Source: JBFWQM01 sp050249455
GTDB lineage: Bacteria > Pseudomonadota > Alphaproteobacteria > MPNO01 > VGEU01
Direction: 5' to 3'
DNA length: 15,073 nucleotides
NCBI GenBank assembly: GCA_050249455.1
Contig: JBFWQM010000131.1
Location: forward strand, 1 to 15,073
Part shown: positions 1 to 6,759 of the stretch, one piece after another
Position numbering within the stretch: position 1 is the first letter of the stretch
Layout: each line of letters begins with the position of its first letter
Program-made: the position numbers and the translations under genes
Notes under the pieces: model-generated
Database searches by the model: none
Told to the model about the DNA's origin: nothing
What the model saw: the letters and a program-made list of their open reading frames with translations, nothing else

Positions 1-3
1 CCA

Positions 4-75
4 CCCCCTCCCCCGAGGGGAGGGGGAGTTATAAGCCCCCTCCCCTCGTGGGAGGGGGTAGGGGGGAGGGGGCGT
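4..75. repeat. GC-rich REP-like palindrome pair
   Basis: Two hairpin-forming palindromes lie side by side. The first (4-26) has perfect 10-bp arms, CCCCCTCCCC and GGGGAGGGGG, around a 3-base loop. The second (36-58) has 9-bp arms, CCCCCTCCC and GGGAGGGGG, around a 5-base loop, and is followed by TAGGGGGGAGGGGG. They are separated by a short AT-containing spacer (AGTTATAAG). The unit sits downstream of the gcvPB stop codon and may continue past the left edge. Such C/G-rich dyads are commonly dispersed between genes in high-GC proteobacteria; whether this one is dispersed cannot be judged from a single copy. It could also act as a transcription-end structure, but no T-run follows it on the minus strand. 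Confidence 0.6.
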
Positions 76-114
76 CTCGACCAGCAGATATCAGAAAACC
101 GCCGCCGCCGCCCC

Positions 115-1632
115 CTACTCCGCCGCCGCGCTGCGCGGCGCCGGCGGCCGCCAGCGCAGCACCGGGCGGCGCGCCGCCGCGGTCTCGTCGAGGCGGCGGC
201 GCGGCGCGAGGCGGGGCGCATCGTGGAAGTGGGCCGCATCGCCCGCCTTCGCCCGCGCGGCGAGCGCACGCATGACGGCGACCAGCGAATCGAGGCTCTC
301 GCGCGTCTCGCTCTCGGTCGGCTCGACCAGGAAGGCGCCGTGGACCACCAGCGGGAAGTACATCGTCATCGGGTGGAAGCCTTCGTCGATCATCGCCTTG
401 GCGAAGTCGAGGGTGGTGACGTCGGTGCCCTTCAGGAAGGCGTCGTCGAACAGCACCTCATGCATGCACGGCCCCTCATAGGGAAGGCTCATCGCGTCCT
501 TCAGCCGCGCCAGCACGTAGTTGGCGTTGAGCACCGCGTCGGACGACGCCTGCAGCAGGCCGTCGGCGCCGTGGCTCATCATGTAGGCGAGCGCGCGCAC
601 GAACATGCCGACCTGGCCGTGGAAGCCCTTGAGCCGGCCGAACGGATGCTGCCCGGCGGGCGTGCCGGCGGCGTGCTCGACCAGCCGGAAGCCATCCGGG
701 CCGTGCACCACGAACGGCAGCGGCGCGAACGGCGCCAGCGCCGCGGACAGGGTCACCGGCCCGCTGCCCGGCCCGCCGCCGCCGTGCGGCGTCGAGAACG
801 TCTTGTGCAGGTTGATGTGCATGCAGTCGATGCCGAGGTCGCCGGGGCGCACCCGCCCGACCAGCGCGTTGAAGTTGGCGCCGTCGCAATAGAACAGCGC
901 GCCGGCCTCGTGGATCGCCGCCGCCTGCTCGACGATCTCGTCCTCGAACAGGCCGCAGGTGTTGGGGTTGGTCAGCATGAAAGCCGCGACGTCGCCGTCG
1001 AGCGCGGATTCGAGCGCGGCGAGGTCGACGCGGCCGCGCGCGTTGAGCGGCACCGCTTGCACGGTGTAGCCGCACATCGCCGCCGTCGCCGGGTTGGTGC
1101 CGTGCGCCGAATCCGGCACCAGCACCTTGCGCCGCGCGTCGCCGCGCGCCTCCAGCGCGGCGCGGATGGTCATCAGACCGCACAGCTCGCCGTGCGCGCC
1201 GGCCGCCGGCGACATCGCGACCGCCGGCATGCCCGTCAGCGTCTTGAGCCAGTGCGCCAGCGTGTCGATCAGCGCCAGCACGCCCTGCACCGTGCTTTCC
1301 GGCTGCAGCGGATGCACGTCGGCGAAGCCGGGCAGCCGCGCGATCTTCTCGTTGACCCGCGGGTTGTGCTTCATCGTGCACGAGCCGAGCGGATACATGC
1401 CGGCATCGATCGCGTAGTTCTTCTGGCTGAGCCGCGTGAAGTGGCGCACCACCTGCGGCTCCGACAATCCCGGCCAGCCGGGCGCCGACTTGCGCCGGAG
1501 GCCGCCGAGCCGGTCGGCGATCTTCGGCGCGGCCGGCAGATCGACGCCGGTGCGCGCCGCCGCGCCGATCTCGAACATCAGCGGCTCCTCGAGCTGCAGG
1601 CCGCGGTTGCCGCTCACGGTCGCGTCGCTCAT
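115..1632 (-). CDS. gcvPB: Glycine dehydrogenase (decarboxylating) subunit 2 (P-protein, C-terminal half)
   Basis: This is the PLP-binding subunit of the split P-protein. With GcvPA it decarboxylates glycine and passes the aminomethyl group to lipoyl-GcvH in the cytoplasm. The 505-residue product is of normal length for the family. The PLP-binding lysine is K277 in the INLHKTFSTPHGGGGPG motif. Other family blocks are YPLGSCTMKHNPR (80-92), DSAHGTNPA (174-182) and LTNPNTCGLFE (220-230). The C-terminus has the usual LAPRRRLDETAAARRPVLRW block plus a short Arg/Pro/Ala tail. The ATG at 1632 shares one base with the gcvPA stop (TGATG), which fixes the start and implies translational coupling. It is the last gene of the operon. 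The reading frame stays open upstream of this start, but that stretch only mirrors the gcvPA region in another frame. Confidence 0.96.
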   Translation of the reverse strand: MSDATVSGNRGLQLEEPLMFEIGAAARTGVDLPAAPKIADRLGGLRRKSAPGWPGLSEPQVVRHFTRLSQKNYAIDAGMYPLGSCTMKHNPRVNEKIARLPGFADVHPLQPESTVQGVLALIDTLAHWLKTLTGMPAVAMSPAAGAHGELCGLMTIRAALEARGDARRKVLVPDSAHGTNPATAAMCGYTVQAVPLNARGRVDLAALESALDGDVAAFMLTNPNTCGLFEDEIVEQAAAIHEAGALFYCDGANFNALVGRVRPGDLGIDCMHINLHKTFSTPHGGGGPGSGPVTLSAALAPFAPLPFVVHGPDGFRLVEHAAGTPAGQHPFGRLKGFHGQVGMFVRALAYMMSHGADGLLQASSDAVLNANYVLARLKDAMSLPYEGPCMHEVLFDDAFLKGTDVTTLDFAKAMIDEGFHPMTMYFPLVVHGAFLVEPTESETRESLDSLVAVMRALAARAKAGDAAHFHDAPRLAPRRRLDETAAARRPVLRWRPPAPRSAAAE

Positions 1633-2975
1633 CACAGCACCTCCTTCAGCGCGCCCGCGAAGGCGTCGATGTCGGCTTCGGTCGCGGTTTCGGTCGCGGC
1701 GACCAGCAGCGTGTCGGCAAGCTCGGCTCGTTCCGGCATGAGGCGCGACACCGGCACGCCGCCGAGGATGCCGCGCGCGGCGAGCGCCTCCACCACGCCG
1801 GCGGCGGGCTTCGGCAGGCGCACCGCGAACTCGTTGAAGAACGACTCGGTCAGCACGCGCACGCCGGGCACCTTCGCCAGCCGGTCGGCCAAGATCACCG
1901 CGTGCGCATGGTTGATCTCCGCCAGCCGCGCGAGGCCGGCATCGCCCAGCAGCGCCGCGTGGATCGTGAACGCCAGCGCGCAGAGGCCCGAGTTGGTGCA
2001 GATGTTGCTGGTCGCCTTCTCGCGGCGGATGTGCTGCTCGCGCGTGGACAGGGTCAGCACCCAGCCGCGGCGGCCGTCGGCGTCCACCGTCTCGCCGCAC
2101 ACCCGGCCGGGCATCTGGCGCAGATGCGCCTCGCGGCAGGCGAACAGCCCGAGATGCGGCCCGCCGAAATTGAGCGCGTTGCCGAGCGAGCGGCCCTCGG
2201 CCGCCACGATGTCGGCCCCCATTGCGCCCGGCGGCTCGACCAGCCCCAGCGCCACGACCTCCGTCACCGCGACGACCAGGAGCGCCCCGGCGGCGTGGCA
2301 GGCGGCGGCGAGCGGCCGCAGATCGGCCAGCCGGCCGAAGAAGTCGGGGTACTGCACCACGACGCAGGCGGTATCGGGGCCGAGCGCCGCCGCGGCGTCC
2401 TCGCCGCCTGCCGGATCGGGTGGTAGTGCCACTACCGTTGCCGCCAAGTGCTTGAAATTGGTCTCGGTTACCGCGCGGTAGTGCGGGTGCAGCCCGCCCG
2501 ACAGGACCACCCTGTCGCGCCGGGTAACGCGGCGCGCCATCAGCGCCGCCTCGGCGGTCGCGGTGGCGCCGTCGTACATCGAGGCGTTGGCCACCTCCAT
2601 CCCGGTCAGCGATGCGACCAGGGTCTGGAACTCGAACAGGTATTGCAGGGTGCCCTGCGACACCTCCGGCTGATAGGGGGTGTAGGAGGTCAGGAATTCG
2701 CCGCGCTGGATCAGGTGGTCGACCGCCGCCGGCACGTGGTGGCGGTAGGCGCCGGCGCCGAGGAACGACGGCACCGAGCCGGCGGCGACGTTGCGCGCCG
2801 CGAGCGCGGCGAGCGCGCGCTCGACCTCGAGCTCGCCCTGGTGCGCCGGCAGGTCGAACGACGGCTTCTGCGGCACGTCCGGCGGCACGTCGCGGAACAG
2901 GCTGTCGACCGAGGGCGCGCCGATCGCCGCCAGCATCGCGCGGCGGTCGTCGTCGGTGTGCGGCAGGTAGCGCAT
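1632..2975 (-). CDS. gcvPA: Glycine dehydrogenase (decarboxylating) subunit 1 (P-protein, N-terminal half)
   Basis: This is the N-terminal-half partner of GcvPB. Together they form the alpha2beta2 P-protein found in many alphaproteobacteria, archaea and Gram-positives in place of one fused polypeptide. The 447-residue product begins MRYLPHTDDDRRAML. It carries family blocks near SFLGAGAYRHHVPAAVDHL, YTPYQPEVSQGTLQYLFEFQ and NASMYDGATATAEA in its first third, with REKATSNICTNSGL near residue 320. The PLP lysine is on GcvPB, so none is expected here. The start at 2975 shares a base with the gcvH stop (TGATG), and the stop overlaps the gcvPB start the same way. The three genes should therefore be translated in a coupled manner and in stoichiometric amounts. 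No damage to the frame is seen. Confidence 0.96.
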   Translation of the reverse strand: MRYLPHTDDDRRAMLAAIGAPSVDSLFRDVPPDVPQKPSFDLPAHQGELEVERALAALAARNVAAGSVPSFLGAGAYRHHVPAAVDHLIQRGEFLTSYTPYQPEVSQGTLQYLFEFQTLVASLTGMEVANASMYDGATATAEAALMARRVTRRDRVVLSGGLHPHYRAVTETNFKHLAATVVALPPDPAGGEDAAAALGPDTACVVVQYPDFFGRLADLRPLAAACHAAGALLVVAVTEVVALGLVEPPGAMGADIVAAEGRSLGNALNFGGPHLGLFACREAHLRQMPGRVCGETVDADGRRGWVLTLSTREQHIRREKATSNICTNSGLCALAFTIHAALLGDAGLARLAEINHAHAVILADRLAKVPGVRVLTESFFNEFAVRLPKPAAGVVEALAARGILGGVPVSRLMPERAELADTLLVAATETATEADIDAFAGALKEVL

Positions 2976-3352
2976 CAGGCCAGCCCCTCGACGAACTTGC
3001 GGTAGGCGGCCTCGTCCATCAGCGCCGCGACCTGCTTCGGATCCTTCAGCCGCACCTTCATGAACCAGCCGTCGCCGGTCGGCGACTGGTTGACCAGGAC
3101 CGGCTCGTCGGCGAGCTTGGCATTCACCTCCACCACCTCCCCGTCGACGGGCGCGTAGACCTCGCTCGCCGCCTTCACCGATTCGACGACGGCGGCTTCC
3201 TTGCCGGCGGCGACCGCCTTGCCGACCTCGGGCAGCTCGACGAACACGACGTCGCCGAGCTGCTCCTGCGCGTAGTCGGTGATGCCGATGGTGGCGACGT
3301 CGCCATCGACGCGCACCCATTCGTGTTCCTTGGAATACCGCAGCTCGCTCAT
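2975..3352 (-). CDS. gcvH: Glycine cleavage system H protein (lipoyl carrier)
   Basis: GcvH is the small lipoylated shuttle that carries the aminomethyl group from the P-protein to GcvT and returns electrons to the dihydrolipoyl dehydrogenase, which is not in this window. At 125 residues it has the expected length. The lipoyl-attachment lysine is K60 in ESVKAASEVYAP. The N-terminus RYSKEHEWVRVDGDVATIGIT and the C-terminal GDGWFMKVRL block are typical. The ATG at 3352 follows a GAGG ribosome-binding site at short spacing. It lies 10 bases downstream of the gcvT stop and overlaps gcvPA at its own end. Function would also need octanoylation and lipoylation enzymes encoded elsewhere. Confidence 0.97.
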   Translation of the reverse strand: MSELRYSKEHEWVRVDGDVATIGITDYAQEQLGDVVFVELPEVGKAVAAGKEAAVVESVKAASEVYAPVDGEVVEVNAKLADEPVLVNQSPTGDGWFMKVRLKDPKQVAALMDEAAYRKFVEGLA

Positions 3353-3362
3353 GTTGCCTCGC

Positions 3363-4472
3363 TCAGCTCTTTGCATAGCGGTGGGGGACGAACGGCAGCC
3401 TGCGCACCCGCGCGGGGCGCGGCGTGCCGCGGACGACAAGGTTGACGACCGTGTCGGGCGACGCGGCGGCGGCGGCGACGTAGCCCATCGCGACCGGCCC
3501 GTCGACGGTCGGCCCGAAGCCGCCGCTGGTGACGGTGCCGACGTGATCGCCGTCCGCATCGGTGATCTCGGTGCCTTCGCGCGCCGGGGCGCGGCCGTCG
3601 GGCAGGATGCCGACGCGGCGGCGCGCCGGGCCGTCGGCGAGCTGCCGCGCGACGACGGCGGCGCCGGGATAGCCGCCGTGCTCGCGCCGGCGCTTGCCGA
3701 TCGTCCAGGCGAGCCCCGCCTCCACCGGCGTTGTCGTGGTGTCGATGTCGTGGCCGTAGAGGCAGAGCCCCGCCTCCAGCCGCAGCGAATCGCGCGCGCC
3801 GAGCCCGGCCGGCGCGACGCCGGGCTGCGCCAGCAGAAGCCGCGCGATGCGCACGACGTCCGCCGTCGGCACCGAAAGCTCGAACCCGTCCTCGCCCGTG
3901 TAGCCCGAGCGCGTGACGGCGAGCCTGGATCCGTCGATGGTGAACGGCGCGGCGGTCATGAACGTCATCGCCGCGACGCCGGGCGCCAGGCGGTCAAGCG
4001 CCGCCGCGGCGGCGGGGCCCTGCAGCGCCAGCAGCGACCGGTCGTCGAGCATCGCCGCAGTCGCGCCGGCGGGCAGGCCGGCCTGCAGGTGCGCGAAGTC
4101 CTCCGCCTTGCGCGCGGCATTGACCACCAGGAACAGGTAGTCGCCGACGTTGGTCACCATCAGGTCGTCGAGGATGCCGGCCTTGTCGTCGGTGAACAGC
4201 GTATAGCGCATCTGGCCCGGCGCGAGGCCGGCGATGTCGCCGGGCACCAGCGCCTCCAGCGCGCGCGCCGGGTCGTGGCCGCGGATCGCCACCTGGCCCA
4301 TGTGCGAGACGTCGAACAGCGCCGCGTGGCTGCGGGTGTGCCGGTGCTCGGCGATGATCCCGGCGGGGTACTGCACCGGCATGGCGTAGCCGGCGAACGG
4401 CACCATCTTGGCGCCGAGCTCCACGTGGAGATCGTAAAGCGCAGTCCGCTGGGTCGCCTGGTCGTCGCCCAT
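3363..4472 (-). CDS. gcvT: Glycine cleavage system aminomethyltransferase (T protein)
   Basis: GcvT transfers the methylene group from aminomethyl-GcvH to tetrahydrofolate, releasing ammonia and 5,10-methylene-THF. The 369-residue product matches the family length. Visible blocks are VPFAGYAMPVQYPAGI (24-40), ALFDVSHMGQV (51-61), the folate and catalytic-region motif GILDDLMV (99-106), LALQGP (148-153), RSGYTGEDGFELS (188-200) and EAGLCLYGHDID (233-244). I chose the ATG at 4472 because GGAGG lies five bases before it and the protein then begins at the usual point for this family. An in-frame ATG at 4514 would add 14 residues (MARCRRGPFCPEDL) and has its own GGGGG-rich site inside the riboswitch. 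It is the first gene of the operon, under riboswitch control. Confidence 0.95.
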   Translation of the reverse strand: MGDDQATQRTALYDLHVELGAKMVPFAGYAMPVQYPAGIIAEHRHTRSHAALFDVSHMGQVAIRGHDPARALEALVPGDIAGLAPGQMRYTLFTDDKAGILDDLMVTNVGDYLFLVVNAARKAEDFAHLQAGLPAGATAAMLDDRSLLALQGPAAAAALDRLAPGVAAMTFMTAAPFTIDGSRLAVTRSGYTGEDGFELSVPTADVVRIARLLLAQPGVAPAGLGARDSLRLEAGLCLYGHDIDTTTTPVEAGLAWTIGKRRREHGGYPGAAVVARQLADGPARRRVGILPDGRAPAREGTEITDADGDHVGTVTSGGFGPTVDGPVAMGYVAAAAASPDTVVNLVVRGTPRPARVRRLPFVPHRYAKS

Positions 4473-4545
4473 CAGGTCCTCCGGACAGAACGGTCCGCGA
4501 CGGCAACGCGCCATCGTGAACGGCCCCCTCTGTCCTTGGACCTGA
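4472..4545 (-). promoter_or_regulatory. Putative expression platform: anti-SD helix at the gcvT start
   Basis: On the minus strand, TCAGGTCC (4545-4538) lies at the 3' edge of the second glycine aptamer. It is perfectly complementary to GGACCTGA (4479-4472), which covers most of the gcvT Shine-Dalgarno sequence and the A of its ATG. Just inside, GGACAG (4535-4530) is complementary to CTGTCC (4488-4483). The two helices (8 + 6 bp, with an AA/GGA internal loop) are nested correctly to form one long hairpin. It competes with P1 (3' strand CAGAG, 4532-4528) and with the 3' strand of P2 (CTTTC, 4548-4544) of the aptamer. Glycine binding would therefore free the ribosome-binding site, giving a translational ON switch. 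The complementarity is directly visible; the switching model is inferred. Confidence 0.6.
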
Positions 4546-4720
4546 AAGAATCACCGCCGGCCGTTGCGGCCTGCGGCTTACCCCTTCGGTGAGACCGTTC
4601 GCGTCAGCCGCGCCGGCCTGCTTTCCAGAGTGCCATCCCCCTGCGGTCCTTTTGCCTGAGAGTTTCCGGGGCCGGTTGCTCCTTCGGCGCCGGCCACCGG
4701 CCGGTCTCTCCCGCAGGGAT
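4523..4720 (-). ncRNA. Tandem glycine riboswitch (two aptamers) upstream of gcvT
   Basis: The first aptamer spans 4718-4639 on the minus strand. P1 is CCCTGCGG/CCGCAGGG, P2 is GAGAG/CTCTC, and the conserved internal blocks GCCGAAGGAGCAA and CTCTCAGGCAAAAGGAC are present. The second spans about 4636-4523. P1 is CTCTG/CAGAG, P2 is GAAAG/CTTTC, and it has CACCGAAGGGGTAA and TTTCAGGTCCAAGGACAGAG. This order, the short linker and the position before a gcv operon match the classic two-aptamer class that senses glycine. The GATGAT leader and GGATGG linker could form the known leader-linker kink-turn, though I cannot test the fold. The element starts about 10 bases after the predicted transcription start and ends 50 bases before the gcvT ATG. 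Confidence 0.95.
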
Positions 4721-4736
4721 CATCTGCAAGGCGGCC

Positions 4737-4765
4737 ATCTTAGTCGGCGGCGCGCGAAGGTTCAA
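4737..4765 (-). promoter_or_regulatory. sigma70-like promoter of the gcv operon
   Basis: On the minus strand a -35 box TTGAAC (4765-4760) and a -10 box TAAGAT (4742-4737) are separated by exactly 17 bases; each matches the consensus at 4 of 6 positions. The expected start site near 4730 lies just before the first glycine aptamer, as needed for a riboswitch leader. The promoter lies in the 78-base gap after the lipoprotein gene's stop codon at 4799. Confidence 0.65.
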
Positions 4766-4798
4766 TCGGAGATGCCTTCGCCGCCGCCGCGCCGGCGC

Positions 4799-5332
4799 CT
4801 ATTGCCGGTGCGCCTTGTTGTACTCGATCTCCTCCGGCGTCAGCTGCAGCGCGAGGAAGATCTCGTACTCGTCTGTGCGCTCGTCCGGGCGCAGCGGCAG
4901 GACGAGGCGGATCTCCTCCTGCGCGACCAGGCGGCCGGGCGTGCCGCCGAAGCTCGCGCTGACCGGGAAGGTTTGCTTGCCGTTGGGCGACGGGAAAAAG
5001 CGCGGGATGGCGGCGAAATAGGCGAAGTCGGCGCGGCCGGTGGTCTCGGCGGGGCCGCGACGCACGTCGAGCGTGACCTTGATGTCGACCGTCGCCGCGC
5101 CGGAGCGCGCGAAGCTGCAGGTGCCGACGAAATCGGCGATCCGCACTTCGTAGAGCACGTCGGTCGGGTCGCGCCCCGGGCCGGGCCGGAACTTGATCAT
5201 CGTGCCGGCGTCGCGCGGCACCAGCACCGGCGGGCACGGCCGCTGCGGCGTCTTCGACCCGCACGCGGCAACGCCGGCGGCGGCGATCGCCGCTGCGGTC
5301 AGCATGGCGGCGCGCCGCGCGACGGCGCTCAC
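4799..5332 (-). CDS. Predicted lipoprotein of unknown function
   Basis: The product is 177 residues with a lipoprotein signal. It has a short Arg-Arg n-region (R6, R7), a hydrophobic Ala-rich stretch (8-22) and a lipobox VAAC ending at C24, followed by GS. After processing the mature protein would be lipid-anchored on the periplasmic side; Gly at +2 does not suggest inner-membrane retention. The GTG start at 5332 is chosen because GGGAGG (5343-5338) sits five bases before it; a later ATG at 5305 would remove the basic n-region. The mature part looks like one compact beta-rich domain, with segments such as YEVRIADFVGTCSF and EEIRLVLPLRP. I do not recognise the family. It lies 40 bases downstream of the CDGSH gene, so co-transcription is likely. 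Confidence 0.75.
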   Translation of the reverse strand: MSAVARRAAMLTAAAIAAAGVAACGSKTPQRPCPPVLVPRDAGTMIKFRPGPGRDPTDVLYEVRIADFVGTCSFARSGAATVDIKVTLDVRRGPAETTGRADFAYFAAIPRFFPSPNGKQTFPVSASFGGTPGRLVAQEEIRLVLPLRPDERTDEYEIFLALQLTPEEIEYNKAHRQ

Positions 5333-5372
5333 GGACGCCTCCCGACGCCGCGGCGGTTCGGCAGAGGGGTGC

Positions 5373-5612
5373 TCAAACGCGCTTGTGGGTACCGTCGCAC
5401 ATCGGCTGCTTGCCGGTGTGCTTGCAGCCGCAGAACCAGGCGGTGGTGTCCGCATCGGCCTTGAACTGCACGGGGGCGAGCCCGGTTCCACGGTGCGAGC
5501 CGTCGCAGAAGGGCTGGCTCTTCGAACGTCCGCACGCGCACCACCAGTACTCCTGTCCTGCCGTGACGGCCACGCCATAGGGCGATTTCTGCGCGACGAC
5601 CGGGTCTGCCAT
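5373..5612 (-). CDS. Tandem CDGSH-type iron-sulfur protein
   Basis: This is a 79-residue protein containing two CDGSH iron-sulfur motifs in a row. The first has C25, C27, C36 and H40 (CACGRSKSQPFCDGSH); the second has C61, C63, C72 and H76 (CGCKHTGKQPMCDGTH). In this family (mitoNEET/Miner2-like) each 3Cys-1His set holds a redox-active [2Fe-2S] cluster. The protein has no signal or membrane segment, so it is probably cytoplasmic. The ATG at 5612 follows AAGGAAGG at about six bases. It is transcribed divergently from ispH, whose product is also an Fe-S protein, and is followed by the lipoprotein gene. The physiological role of bacterial tandem-CDGSH proteins is poorly defined; electron transfer or cluster handling are possibilities only. 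Confidence 0.92.
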   Translation of the reverse strand: MADPVVAQKSPYGVAVTAGQEYWWCACGRSKSQPFCDGSHRGTGLAPVQFKADADTTAWFCGCKHTGKQPMCDGTHKRV

Positions 5613-5683
5613 GGCTACCTTCCTTGATTTCGGAGGCGTTATCGGGAATTCTGGCTGTGGCCTGCCGCCCTGCGGCGGGTCAG

Positions 5684-5712
5684 AATGTATTGAAGGCGAT
5701 TCCTTTAAACAA
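5684..5712 (-). promoter_or_regulatory. Candidate promoter of the CDGSH gene
   Basis: On the minus strand TTGTTT (5712-5707) and TACATT (5689-5684) are spaced 17 bases apart. The -10 box matches the consensus at 4 of 6 positions and the -35 at 3 of 6. They lie about 70-100 bases before the CDGSH start codon. The -35 box falls inside the hairpin-like palindrome at 5698-5719. Confidence 0.35.
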
Positions 5713-5719
5713 GGGAATC
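5698..5719. promoter_or_regulatory. Imperfect palindrome in the divergent ispH/CDGSH promoter region
   Basis: GATTCCTT and AGGGAATC flank TAAACA, giving an 8-base-pair dyad with one G-T mismatch. It lies in the 162-base gap between the divergent CDGSH and ispH genes and overlaps the proposed CDGSH -35 box. It could be an operator or a leader hairpin for ispH. I cannot assign a regulator, as it does not obviously match the Fur, Irr or IscR sites I know. A second small GC dyad, CCGCC-CTGC-GGCGG, lies nearby at about 5665-5678. Confidence 0.35.
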
Positions 5720-5774
5720 GGATGCCTCGCGCCGGGGTTGTCCTGCGCCCGCGGAAACCCCACCTGACAGCCTG

Positions 5775-6719
5775 ATGAGCAAGCCAAAGCTGACCGTTCT
5801 CCTGGCCGCCCCGCGCGGCTTCTGCGCCGGCGTCGACCGCGCGATCCGGATCGTCGAGATCGCGCTGGAGAAGTACGGCCCGCCGGTCTACGTGCGCCAC
5901 GAGATCGTGCACAACCGCCACGTCGTGGAGAGCCTGGAGCGCAAGGGAGCCGTCTTCGTCGAGGAGCTCGACGAGGTGCCGGACGGCGTGCCGGTCGTGT
6001 TCTCGGCCCACGGTGTGCCGAAATCGGTGTTCGCCGGCGCCGAGGCGCGCAAGATGTTCTACCTCGACGCGACCTGCCCGCTGGTGACCAAGGTCCACGT
6101 CGATGCCCGTCGCCACCACAACCAGGGCCACCGGGTGATCCTGATCGGCCACGCCGGCCATCCGGAGGTGATCGGCACCATGGGCCAGTTGCCGGAAGGC
6201 TCCGTGATCCTGGTCGAGAACGTCGCCCAGGCCGAGGCGCTGGAGCTCGACGACGCCGGCGAGATCGCCTACGTCACCCAGACCACCCTGTCGGTGGACG
6301 ACACCGCCGCGATCGTCGCCGCGTTGCGCAAGCGCTTCCCGCAGATCGCCGCGCCGCGCACCGAGGACATCTGCTACGCCACCACCAACCGCCAGGCGGC
6401 GGTGAAGTCGGTGGCGCCGCGGTGCGACGCGCTGCTGGTGATCGGCGCCCCCTACTCCTCCAACTCGCGCCGTCTGGCCGAGGTCGCCTCGCAGGCCGGA
6501 TGCGAGAAGGCGCTGCTGATTCAGAGCGCCGCCGAGCTCGACCCGGCGTGGCTCGACGGCGTCTCCGTGCTCGGCCTCACCGCCGGCGCGTCGGCGCCCG
6601 AGATCCTGGTGCAGGACCTGATCGATTCGCTGCGCGCGCGCTTCGACGTCACCGTCCAGGAGGTCGACGTCACCAAGGAGGACATGACCTTCAGCCTGCC
6701 GCGGGTGCTGACGGCGTGA
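5775..6719 (+). CDS. ispH: 4-hydroxy-3-methylbut-2-enyl diphosphate reductase
   Basis: IspH carries out the last step of the MEP pathway, reducing HMBPP to IPP and DMAPP with a [4Fe-4S] enzyme in the cytoplasm. The 314-residue product has the usual length. The three cluster cysteines are C17 (PRGFCAGV), C101 (DATCPLV) and C200 (EDICYATTNRQ). Conserved substrate-pocket residues include H46 (HEIVHN), H79 (SAHG) and E131 (GHPEV). The C-terminal SSNSRRLAE and TAGASAPE blocks are present. The start at 5775 gives the standard MSKPKLTVLLAAPRGFCAGV N-terminus, but the ribosome-binding site is weak. It is followed by a strong terminator-like hairpin, so it may be transcribed separately from thrB. Confidence 0.97.
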   Translation: MSKPKLTVLLAAPRGFCAGVDRAIRIVEIALEKYGPPVYVRHEIVHNRHVVESLERKGAVFVEELDEVPDGVPVVFSAHGVPKSVFAGAEARKMFYLDATCPLVTKVHVDARRHHNQGHRVILIGHAGHPEVIGTMGQLPEGSVILVENVAQAEALELDDAGEIAYVTQTTLSVDDTAAIVAALRKRFPQIAAPRTEDICYATTNRQAAVKSVAPRCDALLVIGAPYSSNSRRLAEVASQAGCEKALLIQSAAELDPAWLDGVSVLGLTAGASAPEILVQDLIDSLRARFDVTVQEVDVTKEDMTFSLPRVLTA

Positions 6720-6759
6720 GCCGAGAGAAGCGAGGTCCCCGGCCATGCGCCACCGTTCG

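Noticed and set aside
223..2481. A 752-codon open frame on the plus strand opposite gcvPA/gcvPB
   Set aside because: It is a shadow frame of high-GC genes: Arg/His/Val-rich composition without recognisable domains, fully antisense to two complete, well-conserved enzymes.
5329..5544. A 71-codon minus-strand frame whose stop overlaps the lipoprotein GTG start
   Set aside because: It overlaps the CDGSH gene almost completely in another frame, has no convincing start and is basic and low in information. The GTGA overlap is coincidental.
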